The notes: a model not told the origin generated them from the letters alone. 38,689 nucleotides of DNA from JACKII01 sp041687435 (GCA_041687435.1 JAWLBX010000028.1:1-38689), one strand, 5' to 3'. Shown: positions 7,784 to 16,876, numbered from the stretch's first letter. Made by a program: numbers and translations.

Positions 7784-9261
7784 GTGTCAGCATTGGCCTT
7801 GCGGTTTTCGGCGCGGTTTTCTACCGGCTCGGCGACCGCGTCCACCACCACCGGCACCGACTTTTCATCCTGCGTCTCCGACTCCCCTGCCTCCGTCTGG
7901 GTGACCGCGACGGCGTTACCGGTGTTGGAGCTGAGGCTGGTGGCGTCCAGAACCGGGAGGGCGGCCATCTCCAGATGGTTTGGCACGCGCCATTCCAACG
8001 TGCCGAACAGTTGGCTGTCGTGGCAAACCGCCGACCAATCGGCCTGAACCGCGCCGGTCTCGCTGCACACCCAGGCCTCGTCCGGCGGGGCGGCGGCGGC
8101 GCGGGCAAGCCAGTCGCGCGCGGCATCGGGATCGTTGCGGCCGTCGGCCTCGATCTCCGCCATCAGGCGGCAAACCCGGGCGGAGGGGTGGCGACGGGTC
8201 AGCGGCCGCAGCGCTTCCGTCGCAGCGTCCCAGCGTTCGGCGGCAATGGCGAAGCGGGCGACCATTACGGCGCTTTCCGGGTTGTTCGGGTTCAGCTGGG
8301 CGAGCTTGCGGGCAAGCTCAAGCTGCTTGTCTGCCGAGACCGTATCGACGACACCGCGGAACGCGTCCGCCAGCATGGGGTGGGGATTGGCGCGCCAAGC
8401 GTGCTCGATCACCCCTTGTGCCTTGCCGCGGCGTTTGGTTGCGATGCGCATCCGCGCCAGTTGCGCCGCGGCCGGTATCAGGGAGGGGTTGGCCTTGTGG
8501 GCGACTTGCGCTGCCGACAGTGCGCCGGCGGTATCGCCCTGGGCGGCCAGAGCCCGGCTGCGCTCCACATTGATCAGCGCCCGCGCCTCCCGTGCCTGTT
8601 CCGGCGTGCGCAGCTTGCGCTTGGCCAGCTTTTCCAGCGTTTCTGCCGCTGCATCCCACTGGCCAAGGCGGGCTTGCAGGGTCAGTTGCGCCTCCAGCAC
8701 CCAGGCGGCGCCCGGCTGGCTTTCGTGCGCGCGCTCGACAAAGTGCAGGGCGTCACGGGTCCGGCCCTCCTTCATCGCCTGCATCCATAGGCCGCGCAGG
8801 CCGAGAAAGGCGGTTTCCGGGGTTTCCGCCAGCCTGTCGAAATAACGGCGCGCCGCCTGCTCGTCACCATCCAGTTGCGCGGTTTGCGCTGCCAGCAGGG
8901 TGGCCAGCGGCTGGTCCGGCACCAATTGCGATGCGCGTTTCGACTGGCGGCGGGCTTCTTCCCGGTCGCCGGCGGCAATCGCCACCATGCCGAGCGAAAT
9001 TGCCTGTTGGCCGCGCTCGCGCTTCGAACGGCCATAGCGCGATGCCAGGGCCCAGGGCGCCCGGATCAGCCAGGAAATCAGCCAGAAACCGCCGATCGAG
9101 ACGATCAGCAGCAGCGCCAGCATGCCGACACCCCAGGCGAACGACTCGTTGATTTCCAGTCCCTGCCAGGAAATCGCGATGGTGCCCGGCCGGTCCATCA
9201 ACCAGTCGGCGGCGAAGATGATCGCGCCGAAAACAAGGAAAATGAAGATCGCGCGAATCAT
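7780..9261 (-). CDS. HemY-type TPR membrane protein (Orf52-like)
   Basis: This 493-residue inner-membrane protein has two N-terminal hydrophobic helices (about residues 3-21 and 43-66) around a short loop, then a long alpha-helical repeat region of TPR type (about residues 95-400), then an acidic, Thr/Glu-rich low-complexity tail. This is the HemY N-terminal-domain architecture. Despite the name, no catalytic role in heme synthesis is established for this family. In alphaproteobacteria the homologue sits beside the Mic60 gene and has been proposed to work with it in membrane shaping. That is the case here: the ATG at 9261 overlaps the stop of the HemD-Mic60 frame, and its own stop overlaps the next thioesterase. 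Confidence 0.88.
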   Translation of the reverse strand: MIRAIFIFLVFGAIIFAADWLMDRPGTIAISWQGLEINESFAWGVGMLALLLIVSIGGFWLISWLIRAPWALASRYGRSKRERGQQAISLGMVAIAAGDREEARRQSKRASQLVPDQPLATLLAAQTAQLDGDEQAARRYFDRLAETPETAFLGLRGLWMQAMKEGRTRDALHFVERAHESQPGAAWVLEAQLTLQARLGQWDAAAETLEKLAKRKLRTPEQAREARALINVERSRALAAQGDTAGALSAAQVAHKANPSLIPAAAQLARMRIATKRRGKAQGVIEHAWRANPHPMLADAFRGVVDTVSADKQLELARKLAQLNPNNPESAVMVARFAIAAERWDAATEALRPLTRRHPSARVCRLMAEIEADGRNDPDAARDWLARAAAAPPDEAWVCSETGAVQADWSAVCHDSQLFGTLEWRVPNHLEMAALPVLDATSLSSNTGNAVAVTQTEAGESETQDEKSVPVVVDAVAEPVENRAENRKANADT

Positions 9262-11264
9262 TTGGAAGCCTCGCTAATGCCGGCCAGCACGGATTTGTCC
9301 CAGGCGGCGATGGTGGCCAGAGCCTCACGGCGTGCGGTCAATGCCTCCCGCCATTCCATCACGGCGGGGAGTTGTTCGGCAACCGGCGCAACCGCCGCGT
9401 CTGCCGCCTCCAGGTCGCCGCTCGCGAGCGCTTTCTGCGCGGCGCGCAGGCCGTCGGTTACCGGATCGGCACCCAAGGCCGGGCCATCGCCGATCCGCAC
9501 GCCCTTCAGCAGCGTGCCAACGGCGCTGTCCACCCAGGAGCTGCCGGATTCGACCGGGCTGGCGTGCGGGCGGCCCCGGGCGATATCCGCCAGTTGCTGG
9601 CTCAGCCCCGCAGCCGTCGGTATGCCCGTGTCGGCGTGAGCGGCCCAGCCGCCAGTCATATCGACATCCGCTGCGGCGGGCAGTGTCTCGCGCACCCGTT
9701 GCAGCGGGCTGGCGAAGGGGGACCCGGAATCGATCATCCGGCGCAATTCCGCGAGTGCAACCAATTGTTCGGCGACCCGCGCCGGCTGGGCAGTTTCCAC
9801 CCAGGTTTCGATCCGGTCCAGCCGTTCGGCAAGGCTGGCGACCTGGCTGTTCAATTGGGCAATGGCCGCGCCGGTGGCGGCCGCTTCTTCCGCCTGTTTT
9901 GCCGTGAGCGCCTGCAGCGCTTCGGCGCTCGCTGTAGCCTGGCTGGTGACGCTGGCCAGCGCCTCGGCGACCGTGGCCGTCTGTTCCTTGAGCGTGGCAA
10001 GCTGTTCGGCCTGGCTGTCCAGGCGGGCATCGACGGTGGAGACCCGCACATTCACCCGCTCGCCGATGGCGGCGACGCCCTGGCTGTTTTCAGATGTACG
10101 CTTGGCAAGCTCCGCCACATCGACCACCAGCTTGTCGAACCTGATCGGGTCGGCGAAGGCCGGGACCTTGGCCAGGTCGTCGATGCGGGTCGAAACCGCG
10201 GCAACCTTGGCCGCGATGGCGTCGCGGTTGGCATTGCTGGCCCGCAATTCCGACCAGAGCCAGATCAGCGCGATCGCGGCCAGCGCGGCGACCGCCACGA
10301 TGGCGACCCAGTGCGCGGCGACCGATTTCGAACGCCGTGGCGTTTCGTCTGCGGTTTCGGTGGTCGCAGGGGAAGGATCGGTCATCGCCTCTTCTCGGAT
10401 AGGCTGCGGAACATCGGCCGCGGCGGGCGCAGCTTGGGCTTCGGACAGTGGAACAGTCAGGTTAAATCGCCTGCCTAGAAGGCGTGTTGTCAAGCGCGGC
10501 GCCTGCGGCAACGGGGCACCCCAGGCTGCGCGCCAACCCTGGGCCTGCAACAGCGCCGCGATGCGGCGGCTCAGGCAAAGCGCCGGTATGCGGCGGGCCT
10601 GGGGCAGTACGCCCTCGCGGCGGCAGGCTGCGGCAAAGGCGCGGGCCGCGCGGCCCGAATAGAGCGTCACCGCCTGCACATCGCCCGCACGGATGGCCTG
10701 CCGCACCGCAGGCAGCAGCGTGCGGGCAGGTTCGGCGGTATAGCGCTCTGCCAGCCGAACCTGGAAATCCGGCAGCATCCGGGCCAGGTCACGCGCGCGG
10801 TGGCGGCCGGCGAGATAGACGATGGGGCCGTATTCCGGGCGGCAGGCGGCGCGAATGTCCGCCGCAAGCGCGCGGGCATCATCGGCAGGGCGCACGTCGT
10901 CGAAGCCGCACCGCCGCGCGGCGGCAGCCGTCGTCCGTCCAACGGCGAAAACCGGGATTGGCTGGGGAAACATGCCGGCATGGATGGCGCGAAGCGCGTG
11001 GGTGCTGGTGACGATCACCGCCTGGGCGCCGCCGGGGTCGGGCAATGGCTCCGGCAGGGGCTTGATCCGCAGCATGGGCTGCACCAGAACGCGCATGCCG
11101 CGTGCCTTCAGCGCCCGGCGCAGGGCGGGCGTCGCCGCATCCGGCCGGGTCAGCAAAACGGCAGGGCGCCGCCTTGGCTTCTGCTTCGGCGCTATGGGCC
11201 GCGCGGCCAGTGGCCTTACGCGGTCGAAGCGTCGGCGGGTCCGATGAGCACGGCAGGGTCGCAT
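9258..11264 (-). CDS. hemD: uroporphyrinogen-III synthase (HemD) fused in frame to a Mic60/mitofilin-like membrane protein
   Basis: One uninterrupted 668-residue frame carries two proteins that are normally separate. Residues about 36-260 are HemD, which cyclises hydroxymethylbilane to uroporphyrinogen III: AVLLTRPDA at the start, then VIVTSTHALRA, YLAGRHRARDLARML and TLYSGRAARAF. A Pro/Ala-rich linker (about 261-310) leads to one membrane helix (about 316-337), a long coiled coil (about 340-500) and a C-terminal region with LAELRRMIDSGSPF, as in alphaproteobacterial Mic60. M294 (10383-10385) has a purine-rich GAGAAGAGG upstream and could give a separate Mic60 product. The HemD start is uncertain: ATG 11264 overlaps hemC by 49 nt, has no clear ribosome-binding site, and no other standard start precedes the fold. 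Confidence 0.88.
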   Translation of the reverse strand: MRPCRAHRTRRRFDRVRPLAARPIAPKQKPRRRPAVLLTRPDAATPALRRALKARGMRVLVQPMLRIKPLPEPLPDPGGAQAVIVTSTHALRAIHAGMFPQPIPVFAVGRTTAAAARRCGFDDVRPADDARALAADIRAACRPEYGPIVYLAGRHRARDLARMLPDFQVRLAERYTAEPARTLLPAVRQAIRAGDVQAVTLYSGRAARAFAAACRREGVLPQARRIPALCLSRRIAALLQAQGWRAAWGAPLPQAPRLTTRLLGRRFNLTVPLSEAQAAPAAADVPQPIREEAMTDPSPATTETADETPRRSKSVAAHWVAIVAVAALAAIALIWLWSELRASNANRDAIAAKVAAVSTRIDDLAKVPAFADPIRFDKLVVDVAELAKRTSENSQGVAAIGERVNVRVSTVDARLDSQAEQLATLKEQTATVAEALASVTSQATASAEALQALTAKQAEEAAATGAAIAQLNSQVASLAERLDRIETWVETAQPARVAEQLVALAELRRMIDSGSPFASPLQRVRETLPAAADVDMTGGWAAHADTGIPTAAGLSQQLADIARGRPHASPVESGSSWVDSAVGTLLKGVRIGDGPALGADPVTDGLRAAQKALASGDLEAADAAVAPVAEQLPAVMEWREALTARREALATIAAWDKSVLAGISEASK

Positions 11265-12175
11265 TGGCGCTTTAGCTCAGCCCCCAGGTCACGTCCGAGA
11301 TCGGCTCCCTCCGCCCAGTCGCCGCAGCCTTCCACTTCCCACATTTCGGAGCCGTCGGGCCGCAGTACGCGCGCGGAGATGGTGAGGCGCCCGCGGACAT
11401 CCGCCCGGGCAAGCGCCGCAATAGGGGTATGGCACGAACCGCCCAATTCGGCCAGCACGGCCCGTTCGGCGCGAACCTCTGCCGCAGCGGCAGGATCGTT
11501 CATCATGCTGAGCAATGCCAGCAGCACCATGTCATCCGCGCGGCATTGCACGGCGATGGCGCCCTGCCCCGCTGCCGGCAACATCTCTGCCGGGTCGAGC
11601 AGGGCGTCGATATGCTCGGTCTTGCCGAGCCGGTTCAGCCCGGCCGCGGCCAGAAATGTCGCCTGCACCTCACCCGCTGCCAGTTTTCGCAGGCGGGACT
11701 CGACATTGCCGCGCAGCAACTGGACCTTGATATCCGGGCGGACCATCAGCAGTTGGGATTGCCGCCTGAGCGAAGCGGTTCCGACGATCGCCCCCTCTGG
11801 CAAGTCCGCCAGTGAGTTGCAGCCGGGTGCGATCAGCGCGTCACGCACATCCTCACGCGGCAGGATGGCGGCCAGCACTGTGCCGGGCGCCAGGTCTGTT
11901 TCCAAATCCTTTGCGCTGTGCACGGCCAGATCGATTTCGCCGTCGGTCAAGGCGCGCTCGATTTCCTTGGTGAACAGCGCCTTGCCGCCCAGATCGGCCA
12001 GCCGCCGGTTCTGGATGCGATCCCCGGATGTGCGGATGATGGTGAGTTGCGGCGCCGCCTCGCCGGTCAGGCGGGCGTCGGTGCGGGCCATTGCCTCGGC
12101 GACGGCGCGGGCCTGGAACAGCGCAAGCGGGCTGCCGCGCGTTCCGATGCGAAAGGGTGGACGCTGGACTGTCAT
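11216..12175 (-). CDS. hemC: hydroxymethylbilane synthase (porphobilinogen deaminase)
   Basis: HemC joins four porphobilinogens into hydroxymethylbilane, the substrate of HemD encoded next. The 319-residue protein has FRIGTRGSPLALFQA at the N-terminus, HSAKDLETDL and GTASLRRQSQL in the catalytic domains, and ELGGSCHTPIAA, in which C248 carries the dipyrromethane cofactor. The ATG at 12175 is chosen because the conserved N-terminus begins seven residues later; longer in-frame starts (to 12319) add unrelated sequence that runs into the divergent tsaD. It is the first gene of the hemC operon. The divergent tsaD start is only about 80 nt away, so the two promoters must share that space. Confidence 0.96.
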   Translation of the reverse strand: MTVQRPPFRIGTRGSPLALFQARAVAEAMARTDARLTGEAAPQLTIIRTSGDRIQNRRLADLGGKALFTKEIERALTDGEIDLAVHSAKDLETDLAPGTVLAAILPREDVRDALIAPGCNSLADLPEGAIVGTASLRRQSQLLMVRPDIKVQLLRGNVESRLRKLAAGEVQATFLAAAGLNRLGKTEHIDALLDPAEMLPAAGQGAIAVQCRADDMVLLALLSMMNDPAAAAEVRAERAVLAELGGSCHTPIAALARADVRGRLTISARVLRPDGSEMWEVEGCGDWAEGADLGRDLGAELKRQCDPAVLIGPADASTA

Positions 12176-12255
12176 GCGGGCATGTGTAGACGAGTGCCTT
12201 GCCGGTGCAAGAAATTCTTGGACCATCGGCGGGCGGCGAGCGATGGGAACCGGTT

Positions 12256-13314
12256 GTGACTGATTGTGTGCTGGGTATCGAGACCAGCTGTGACGAGACG
12301 GCGGTGGCGCTGGTCGCAAGCGACCGGACGATTCTCGCCCAAAAGATTTACAGCCAGTTGACCGATCATGCGGCCTATGGCGGCGTGGTACCGGAAATCG
12401 CGGCGCGCGCCCACCTCCAAAAGCTGCGGCCGCTGATCGAGCAGACCTTGGCCGAAGCCGCCATGGCGCCGCAGGCCATTGCCGCCGTCGCCGCGACCAC
12501 CGGCCCCGGCCTGATCGGCGGCGTCATTGTGGGCGCGACCATGGCCAAGGCGCTGGCGTTCGGCTGGGGCAAGCCGTTCGTCGCGGTCAACCATCTGGAA
12601 GCGCACGCGCTGTCCGCCCGGCTGTCCGACGGCATCGCGTTTCCCTATCTGCTGCTGCTGGTCTCTGGCGGACATTGCCAGTTGCTGGCAGTGGCGGATG
12701 TCGGCGCCTACACCATATACGGCACCACCATTGACGATGCGCTGGGCGAAGCGTTCGACAAGACCGCGCGGCTGCTGGGGCTGGGCTACCCCGGCGGGCC
12801 GGCAGTGGAGCGGTTGGCCCGCGGCGGCAACCCCAAGCGGTTTGCGCTGCCAAGGCCGCTTTCGGGCCGGCCAGGCTGCGATTTCTCTTTCGCCGGACTC
12901 AAGACCGCCGTGCGCCAGGCGATCCAGACCTTGCCGGCAGGAGAGGCGGACGATCAGGTCGCGGCCGACCTTTGCGCCAGTTTTCAGGCCGCATGCGCCG
13001 ACATCCTGGCGGAACGCTGCCGGCACGCCATCGCGCGCTTTGCGGAAGAACACGGCCGATGCGAGCGGCTGGTGGTGGCCGGCGGCGTCGCCTCCAATCA
13101 GGCGCTGCGCGAGCGGTTGAGAGTGGAGGCCGCGGCGCTTGGCGCCAGCCTCATCGCGCCGCCGCCGGCACTCTGCACCGACAACGCGGCGATGGTTGCC
13201 TGGGCGGGCTGGGAGCGCTTCTGCCGCGGCCAGCGTGACTCGCTCGCGACCGCGCCGCGGCCCCGTTGGCCCCTGGATGCGCCGGACATGCGGCTTGGCA
13301 CGGGCACCGTTTAA
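12256..13314 (+). CDS. tsaD: tRNA N6-adenosine threonylcarbamoyltransferase TsaD
   Basis: TsaD transfers the threonylcarbamoyl group to A37 of ANN-decoding tRNAs, working with TsaB and TsaE. Kae1-family marks are clear: VLGIETSCDETAVAL near the start, VNHLEAHALSARL with the H-x-E-x-H metal ligands, LVSGGHCQL, and GGVASNQALRERL. With a GTG start at 12256 the protein is 352 residues, normal for the family. Other in-frame non-ATG starts exist at 12199 (TTG) and 12268 (GTG). I prefer 12256 because it places the conserved strand four residues from the start and GGGAA lies upstream. Its TAA stop (13312-13314) overlaps the stop of comEC on the other strand. Confidence 0.95.
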   Translation: MTDCVLGIETSCDETAVALVASDRTILAQKIYSQLTDHAAYGGVVPEIAARAHLQKLRPLIEQTLAEAAMAPQAIAAVAATTGPGLIGGVIVGATMAKALAFGWGKPFVAVNHLEAHALSARLSDGIAFPYLLLLVSGGHCQLLAVADVGAYTIYGTTIDDALGEAFDKTARLLGLGYPGGPAVERLARGGNPKRFALPRPLSGRPGCDFSFAGLKTAVRQAIQTLPAGEADDQVAADLCASFQAACADILAERCRHAIARFAEEHGRCERLVVAGGVASNQALRERLRVEAAALGASLIAPPPALCTDNAAMVAWAGWERFCRGQRDSLATAPRPRWPLDAPDMRLGTGTV

Positions 13315-15377
13315 GGGGCGAGCCACGGCCGGGCCGGAAGGCGTGAACTGACGCGCTCCACCACGCCCCGATGCAGATACAGCAGCACGGTTTCGTCCCA
13401 GCCGGCCCACCAGTCGCAGCCGGGAAGCTTGTAGCGGGCAATGCCATAGGTCGCCGTCAGGCAATCCCCGGCGGCGTCCGGATCTTCTACCAGCGCCAGG
13501 CTGCCGTCCGGTGTGGTCAGGCGGCAGGCCTGGCCGTCGCAGGCGAAGGCGGTGCCGGGCGCGCCGGCCTCCATGCCCTCTGGCCAGGGCCGCTCGCGGC
13601 CCGCGGTCTCTCCCAGCCAACGCTCGCGCACGAAGCCGCCCCGCCCCGTCATCCAATAGCCGCCCTGCCGGTCGCTGATCGCCAGCAGATCGCGGGCGAC
13701 GATGGCGTCGGGCGCGCGTGCGGTGAGCGGTGCGGCCAGGCCGATCAGTACCAATGGCAGACCCCACCAGCGCCAAGGCTGCTGCCAGATCGCCCACCAG
13801 AGCCCGCCGAGCACCGCACAGCCGATACCCCAGAACGGCACCACGCCGACCTGCCCGACCGCGCCTTCCGCATTGCCCATGGTGTGCGCCACCCACAGGA
13901 TGACATCGACGCCGGCGCCGGCTGCCTGCCAGACCGGCACCTCCAGCCCCAGCGGCGCCAGCAAGACGCCTAGCATCAGCGCCGGCATCACCCAGAAGCC
14001 GAACACCGGCACGGCGATCAGGTTGGCAAACAGGCTCAGCAGGGCGATGCGGTGGAAGTGGAAGGCGGCAAAGGGCATGGTCGCCAGCGTTGCCACCACT
14101 GTTGTCGCCGAAACGCCCAGCAGATAGCGCACGGCCCAGGGCAGCCGCGGTGCCCGCACCTCTCGGCTGCGGCGCCAGCGCCGCCAGGTCTCGAACACGG
14201 CAACCAGGCCGATGACCGCGGCGAACGATAGCTGAAAGCTGGGCGAGAGGATCGCATCCGGCGCCGCCGCCAGTACGATCACCACGGCCCAGGCCACCGG
14301 TCGCATCGACAGTTCCACCCGGTCCAGCAGCAATGCGATCAGAACCAGGCCCAGCATGATCATCGCCCGCTGCGTCGGCACGCTGCCGCCGGAAAACAGC
14401 AGATAGCCGATGCCCGCCAGCAGGCCGGCCGACGCCGCCCATTTGTGGATCGGATAGCGCAGCGCAAGATAGGGGATCAGCGCGAAGGCGCCCCGCAGCG
14501 TCACCAGGATCAGCCCAACCGCAAGGCCGACATGCAGGCCTGAAATCGCCAGCAGATGCCCCAGCCCGGCATTGCGCATGGCTTCGGCATCCTCGCGAGC
14601 GATATCGCCGCGTCCGCCCGTCGTCACGCCGACCAGGATGCCGCCGGCATTGCCGGGAACGTCGGTCAGCAGGCGGCCGCGCAGCCAGGCCCGCGCCCGC
14701 TCCATCAGGCCGGGCGGGCGGCATTGGCCCGCCAGTTGCGTTGTCTTGCCAAGCCAGCCCTCCGCGCCGATTCTGTCGAAAAACGCCAGCCGGCGCGGGT
14801 CATAGCTGTTCGGGTAGATGGCGCCGCTAACCGGAAACAGCCGGGCGTTGACGGCAAGCCGCGAGCCAGGGCGCAGGCCAGCCGGCGGGTTACGCCAGCG
14901 GAACCGTGCTTTCAGGCTTGGCGGCAGCGGTGTGTCCGGCGACCAGCCGGCGACGATGACGTCCGTATAAGTGGTGCGCGGCGTCACCTGCTCGACACAG
15001 ACCTCCGCCGTGAAGCGTTCGGTGCCGCGTTGCAGGCGGGGTGCCTCGGCCATGGTGACGTGCAACTGTCCGGCGCTGAAGCCCGCGGCCAGCATCAGCA
15101 GAACCAATGCGATGGCCCGCAGCGCCGGATAGGGGGCCAGTACCGCCAGCAAAGCCACAGGGCCGGCCAGCGCGGCGCCGGCCAGCGGCGGCGGTTCCGC
15201 CGGCAGCAGAAAGTACACGGCCACGCCTGCGCCGAAAGCTGCGGCGAGCCATAGCGGCCGCCGTCGTGCCTCCGCCGCCCAGGTCTCGGCCAATGCCGCC
15301 TGGCCGGCGCGGGCGTGGCGTCTCAGCCTGCCCTGCCAGCGCCGCGCGACGGTGCTATTGACGCTGGTCAGGCCCAT
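13311..15377 (-). CDS. comEC: ComEC/Rec2 family DNA-uptake channel protein
   Basis: The 688-residue polytopic membrane protein has the ComEC order. Two or three N-terminal helices are followed by a small soluble beta domain with FRWRNPPAGLRPGSRL (DUF4131-like), then the Competence domain with GLGHLLAISGLHVGL (about residue 270) and many helices up to about residue 560. The C-terminal 130 residues are soluble but lack the HxHxDH metallo-beta-lactamase motif, as in many shorter alphaproteobacterial ComECs. Related proteins pass single-stranded DNA across the inner membrane. ATG 15377 is chosen; a TTG at 15398 would add seven residues. gltX is divergent. No other competence genes are in the window. 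Confidence 0.9.
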   Translation of the reverse strand: MGLTSVNSTVARRWQGRLRRHARAGQAALAETWAAEARRRPLWLAAAFGAGVAVYFLLPAEPPPLAGAALAGPVALLAVLAPYPALRAIALVLLMLAAGFSAGQLHVTMAEAPRLQRGTERFTAEVCVEQVTPRTTYTDVIVAGWSPDTPLPPSLKARFRWRNPPAGLRPGSRLAVNARLFPVSGAIYPNSYDPRRLAFFDRIGAEGWLGKTTQLAGQCRPPGLMERARAWLRGRLLTDVPGNAGGILVGVTTGGRGDIAREDAEAMRNAGLGHLLAISGLHVGLAVGLILVTLRGAFALIPYLALRYPIHKWAASAGLLAGIGYLLFSGGSVPTQRAMIMLGLVLIALLLDRVELSMRPVAWAVVIVLAAAPDAILSPSFQLSFAAVIGLVAVFETWRRWRRSREVRAPRLPWAVRYLLGVSATTVVATLATMPFAAFHFHRIALLSLFANLIAVPVFGFWVMPALMLGVLLAPLGLEVPVWQAAGAGVDVILWVAHTMGNAEGAVGQVGVVPFWGIGCAVLGGLWWAIWQQPWRWWGLPLVLIGLAAPLTARAPDAIVARDLLAISDRQGGYWMTGRGGFVRERWLGETAGRERPWPEGMEAGAPGTAFACDGQACRLTTPDGSLALVEDPDAAGDCLTATYGIARYKLPGCDWWAGWDETVLLYLHRGVVERVSSRLPARPWLAP

Positions 15378-15444
15378 GCCGATAAACCATGCAAACAACC
15401 CGCTTTGGTGTTTTCGCGTATCTGCGATACAGCGGGCAAAATGG

Positions 15445-15459
15445 TTAATACTTCCCTAA
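15445..15459. promoter_or_regulatory. possible CtrA-like site (TTAA-N7-CTAA) between comEC and gltX
   Basis: The short divergent spacer between comEC and gltX contains TTAA at 15445-15448 and CTAA at 15456-15459, seven bases apart. The alphaproteobacterial cell-cycle regulator CtrA binds TTAA-N7-TTAA, so this is one mismatch away. The spacing is right and such AT words are rare in this GC-rich DNA, but a single near-match is weak evidence. Confidence 0.25.
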
Positions 15460-15478
15460 ATCGAATGGCCCCGCGCAA

Positions 15479-16876
15479 ATGTCTGTTGTGACCCGCTTTG
15501 CCCCTTCGCCGACCGGCTTTCTGCACATTGGCGGCGCGCGCACCGCGCTGTTCAACTGGTTGTTCACCCGCCACCACGGCGGCCAGTTCCGTCTGCGGAT
15601 CGAGGATACCGACCGCAAGCGTTCCACCCAGGAAGCGGTGGATGCAATTCTGGATGGTCTGCGCTGGCTGGGGGTGGATTGGGATGGGGAGGAAGTCTAC
15701 CAGTTCCGGCAGCAGGCCCGGCATGCGGAAGTCGCTTATCAAATGCTGGAAGCGGGTCATGCCTACCGCTGTTACTGCTCTACCGAGGAGTTGGAACAGA
15801 TGCGCGAGCGTGCCAAGGCCGAAAAGCGGCCGATGCGATACGATGGCACCTGGCGCGACCGCGACCCTTCGGAGGCGCCCGCCGGCGTCGATCCCGTGAT
15901 CCGTCTCAAGGCGCCGCAGACCGGCGAGACCGTGATCGAGGACCGGGTGCAGGGCCGTGTCACGGTGCAGAATGCCGAACTCGACGACATGGTGTTGCTG
16001 CGCGCCGACGGCACGCCGACCTATATGCTGAGCGTGGTGGTGGACGATCACGACATGGGCGTGACCCACGTGATCCGTGGCGATGACCACCTGAACAACG
16101 CCTTCCGTCAGGCCCAAGTGTTCAAGGCGATGGGCTGGGATTTGCCGGTGTTCGCGCACATTCCGTTGATTCATGGCCCGGACGGCGCCAAGCTTTCGAA
16201 ACGGCACGGCGCGTTGGGCGTCGATGCCTACCGCGACATGGGGTTCCTGCCCGAAGCTGTGCGCAACTACCTGCTGCGGCTCGGCTGGGGGCATGGCGAT
16301 GACGAGATCATCTCCACCGAACAGGCGATCCAGTGGTTCGACCTGGATGGCGTCGGCCGCTCGCCCTCGCGCTTCGACATGGCGAAGCTGACCAACCTGA
16401 ACGGCCACTATCTGCGCCAGGCCGACAACGCCCGGCTGGTGGCGCTGACGGTGGAACGGCTGGAACAGGCTCATAACATTACCGTGACCGAGACCGGCCG
16501 GGCCCGGCTGCTGGCAGGCATGGCCGGGCTGAAGGACCGGGCCAAGGATCTAAACGAGTTGGCCGAAAACAGCGTGTTTTACGTGCGCGACGGGGCGCAG
16601 CCGCTGAATGCCAAGGCGGAAAAGCTGCTCGACGACGAGGACCGCGCGAACCTAGCCGCACTCGCCCGGAGGCTGGCAACGCTGGAGCCCTGGGACGAGG
16701 AGGCGCTGGAAGCCACGGTCCGCAACCAGGCGGAGGTGTCAGGGGTGAAACTCGGCAAGGTGGCGCAGCCGCTGCGCGCGGCCCTGACGGGCTCGAATGC
16801 CTCACCCGGCCTGTTCGAAGTCATGCGGATTCTGGGGCGGGAGGAGACGCTGGCGCGGCTGGCGGGCCAAGCTTAA
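15479..16876 (+). CDS. gltX: glutamyl-tRNA synthetase
   Basis: The enzyme charges tRNA-Glu, and in bacteria lacking GlnRS also tRNA-Gln as a first step. The 465-residue protein shows class I features: FAPSPTGFLHIGG with the HIGH-type motif near residues 14-18, the RIEDTD strand, and the KMSKS-type loop KLSKR at K238-R242. The C-terminal helical anticodon-binding region runs to the end. Length fits GltX. The ATG at 15479 directly precedes the conserved Rossmann strand; no good ribosome-binding site is visible. It diverges from comEC and is followed by gltA 196 nt later. Confidence 0.96.
   Translation: MSVVTRFAPSPTGFLHIGGARTALFNWLFTRHHGGQFRLRIEDTDRKRSTQEAVDAILDGLRWLGVDWDGEEVYQFRQQARHAEVAYQMLEAGHAYRCYCSTEELEQMRERAKAEKRPMRYDGTWRDRDPSEAPAGVDPVIRLKAPQTGETVIEDRVQGRVTVQNAELDDMVLLRADGTPTYMLSVVVDDHDMGVTHVIRGDDHLNNAFRQAQVFKAMGWDLPVFAHIPLIHGPDGAKLSKRHGALGVDAYRDMGFLPEAVRNYLLRLGWGHGDDEIISTEQAIQWFDLDGVGRSPSRFDMAKLTNLNGHYLRQADNARLVALTVERLEQAHNITVTETGRARLLAGMAGLKDRAKDLNELAENSVFYVRDGAQPLNAKAEKLLDDEDRANLAALARRLATLEPWDEEALEATVRNQAEVSGVKLGKVAQPLRAALTGSNASPGLFEVMRILGREETLARLAGQA

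Noticed and set aside
10800..12263. 487-codon + strand frame opposite hemD and hemC
   Set aside because: Antisense to two firmly identified heme genes; Ser/Arg/Ala-rich shadow composition.
12172..14724. 850-codon open frame on the minus strand across tsaD and comEC
   Set aside because: It runs antisense to tsaD and out of frame with comEC, has Arg/Gly/Ala-rich composition typical of shadow frames in GC-rich DNA, and shows no domain.
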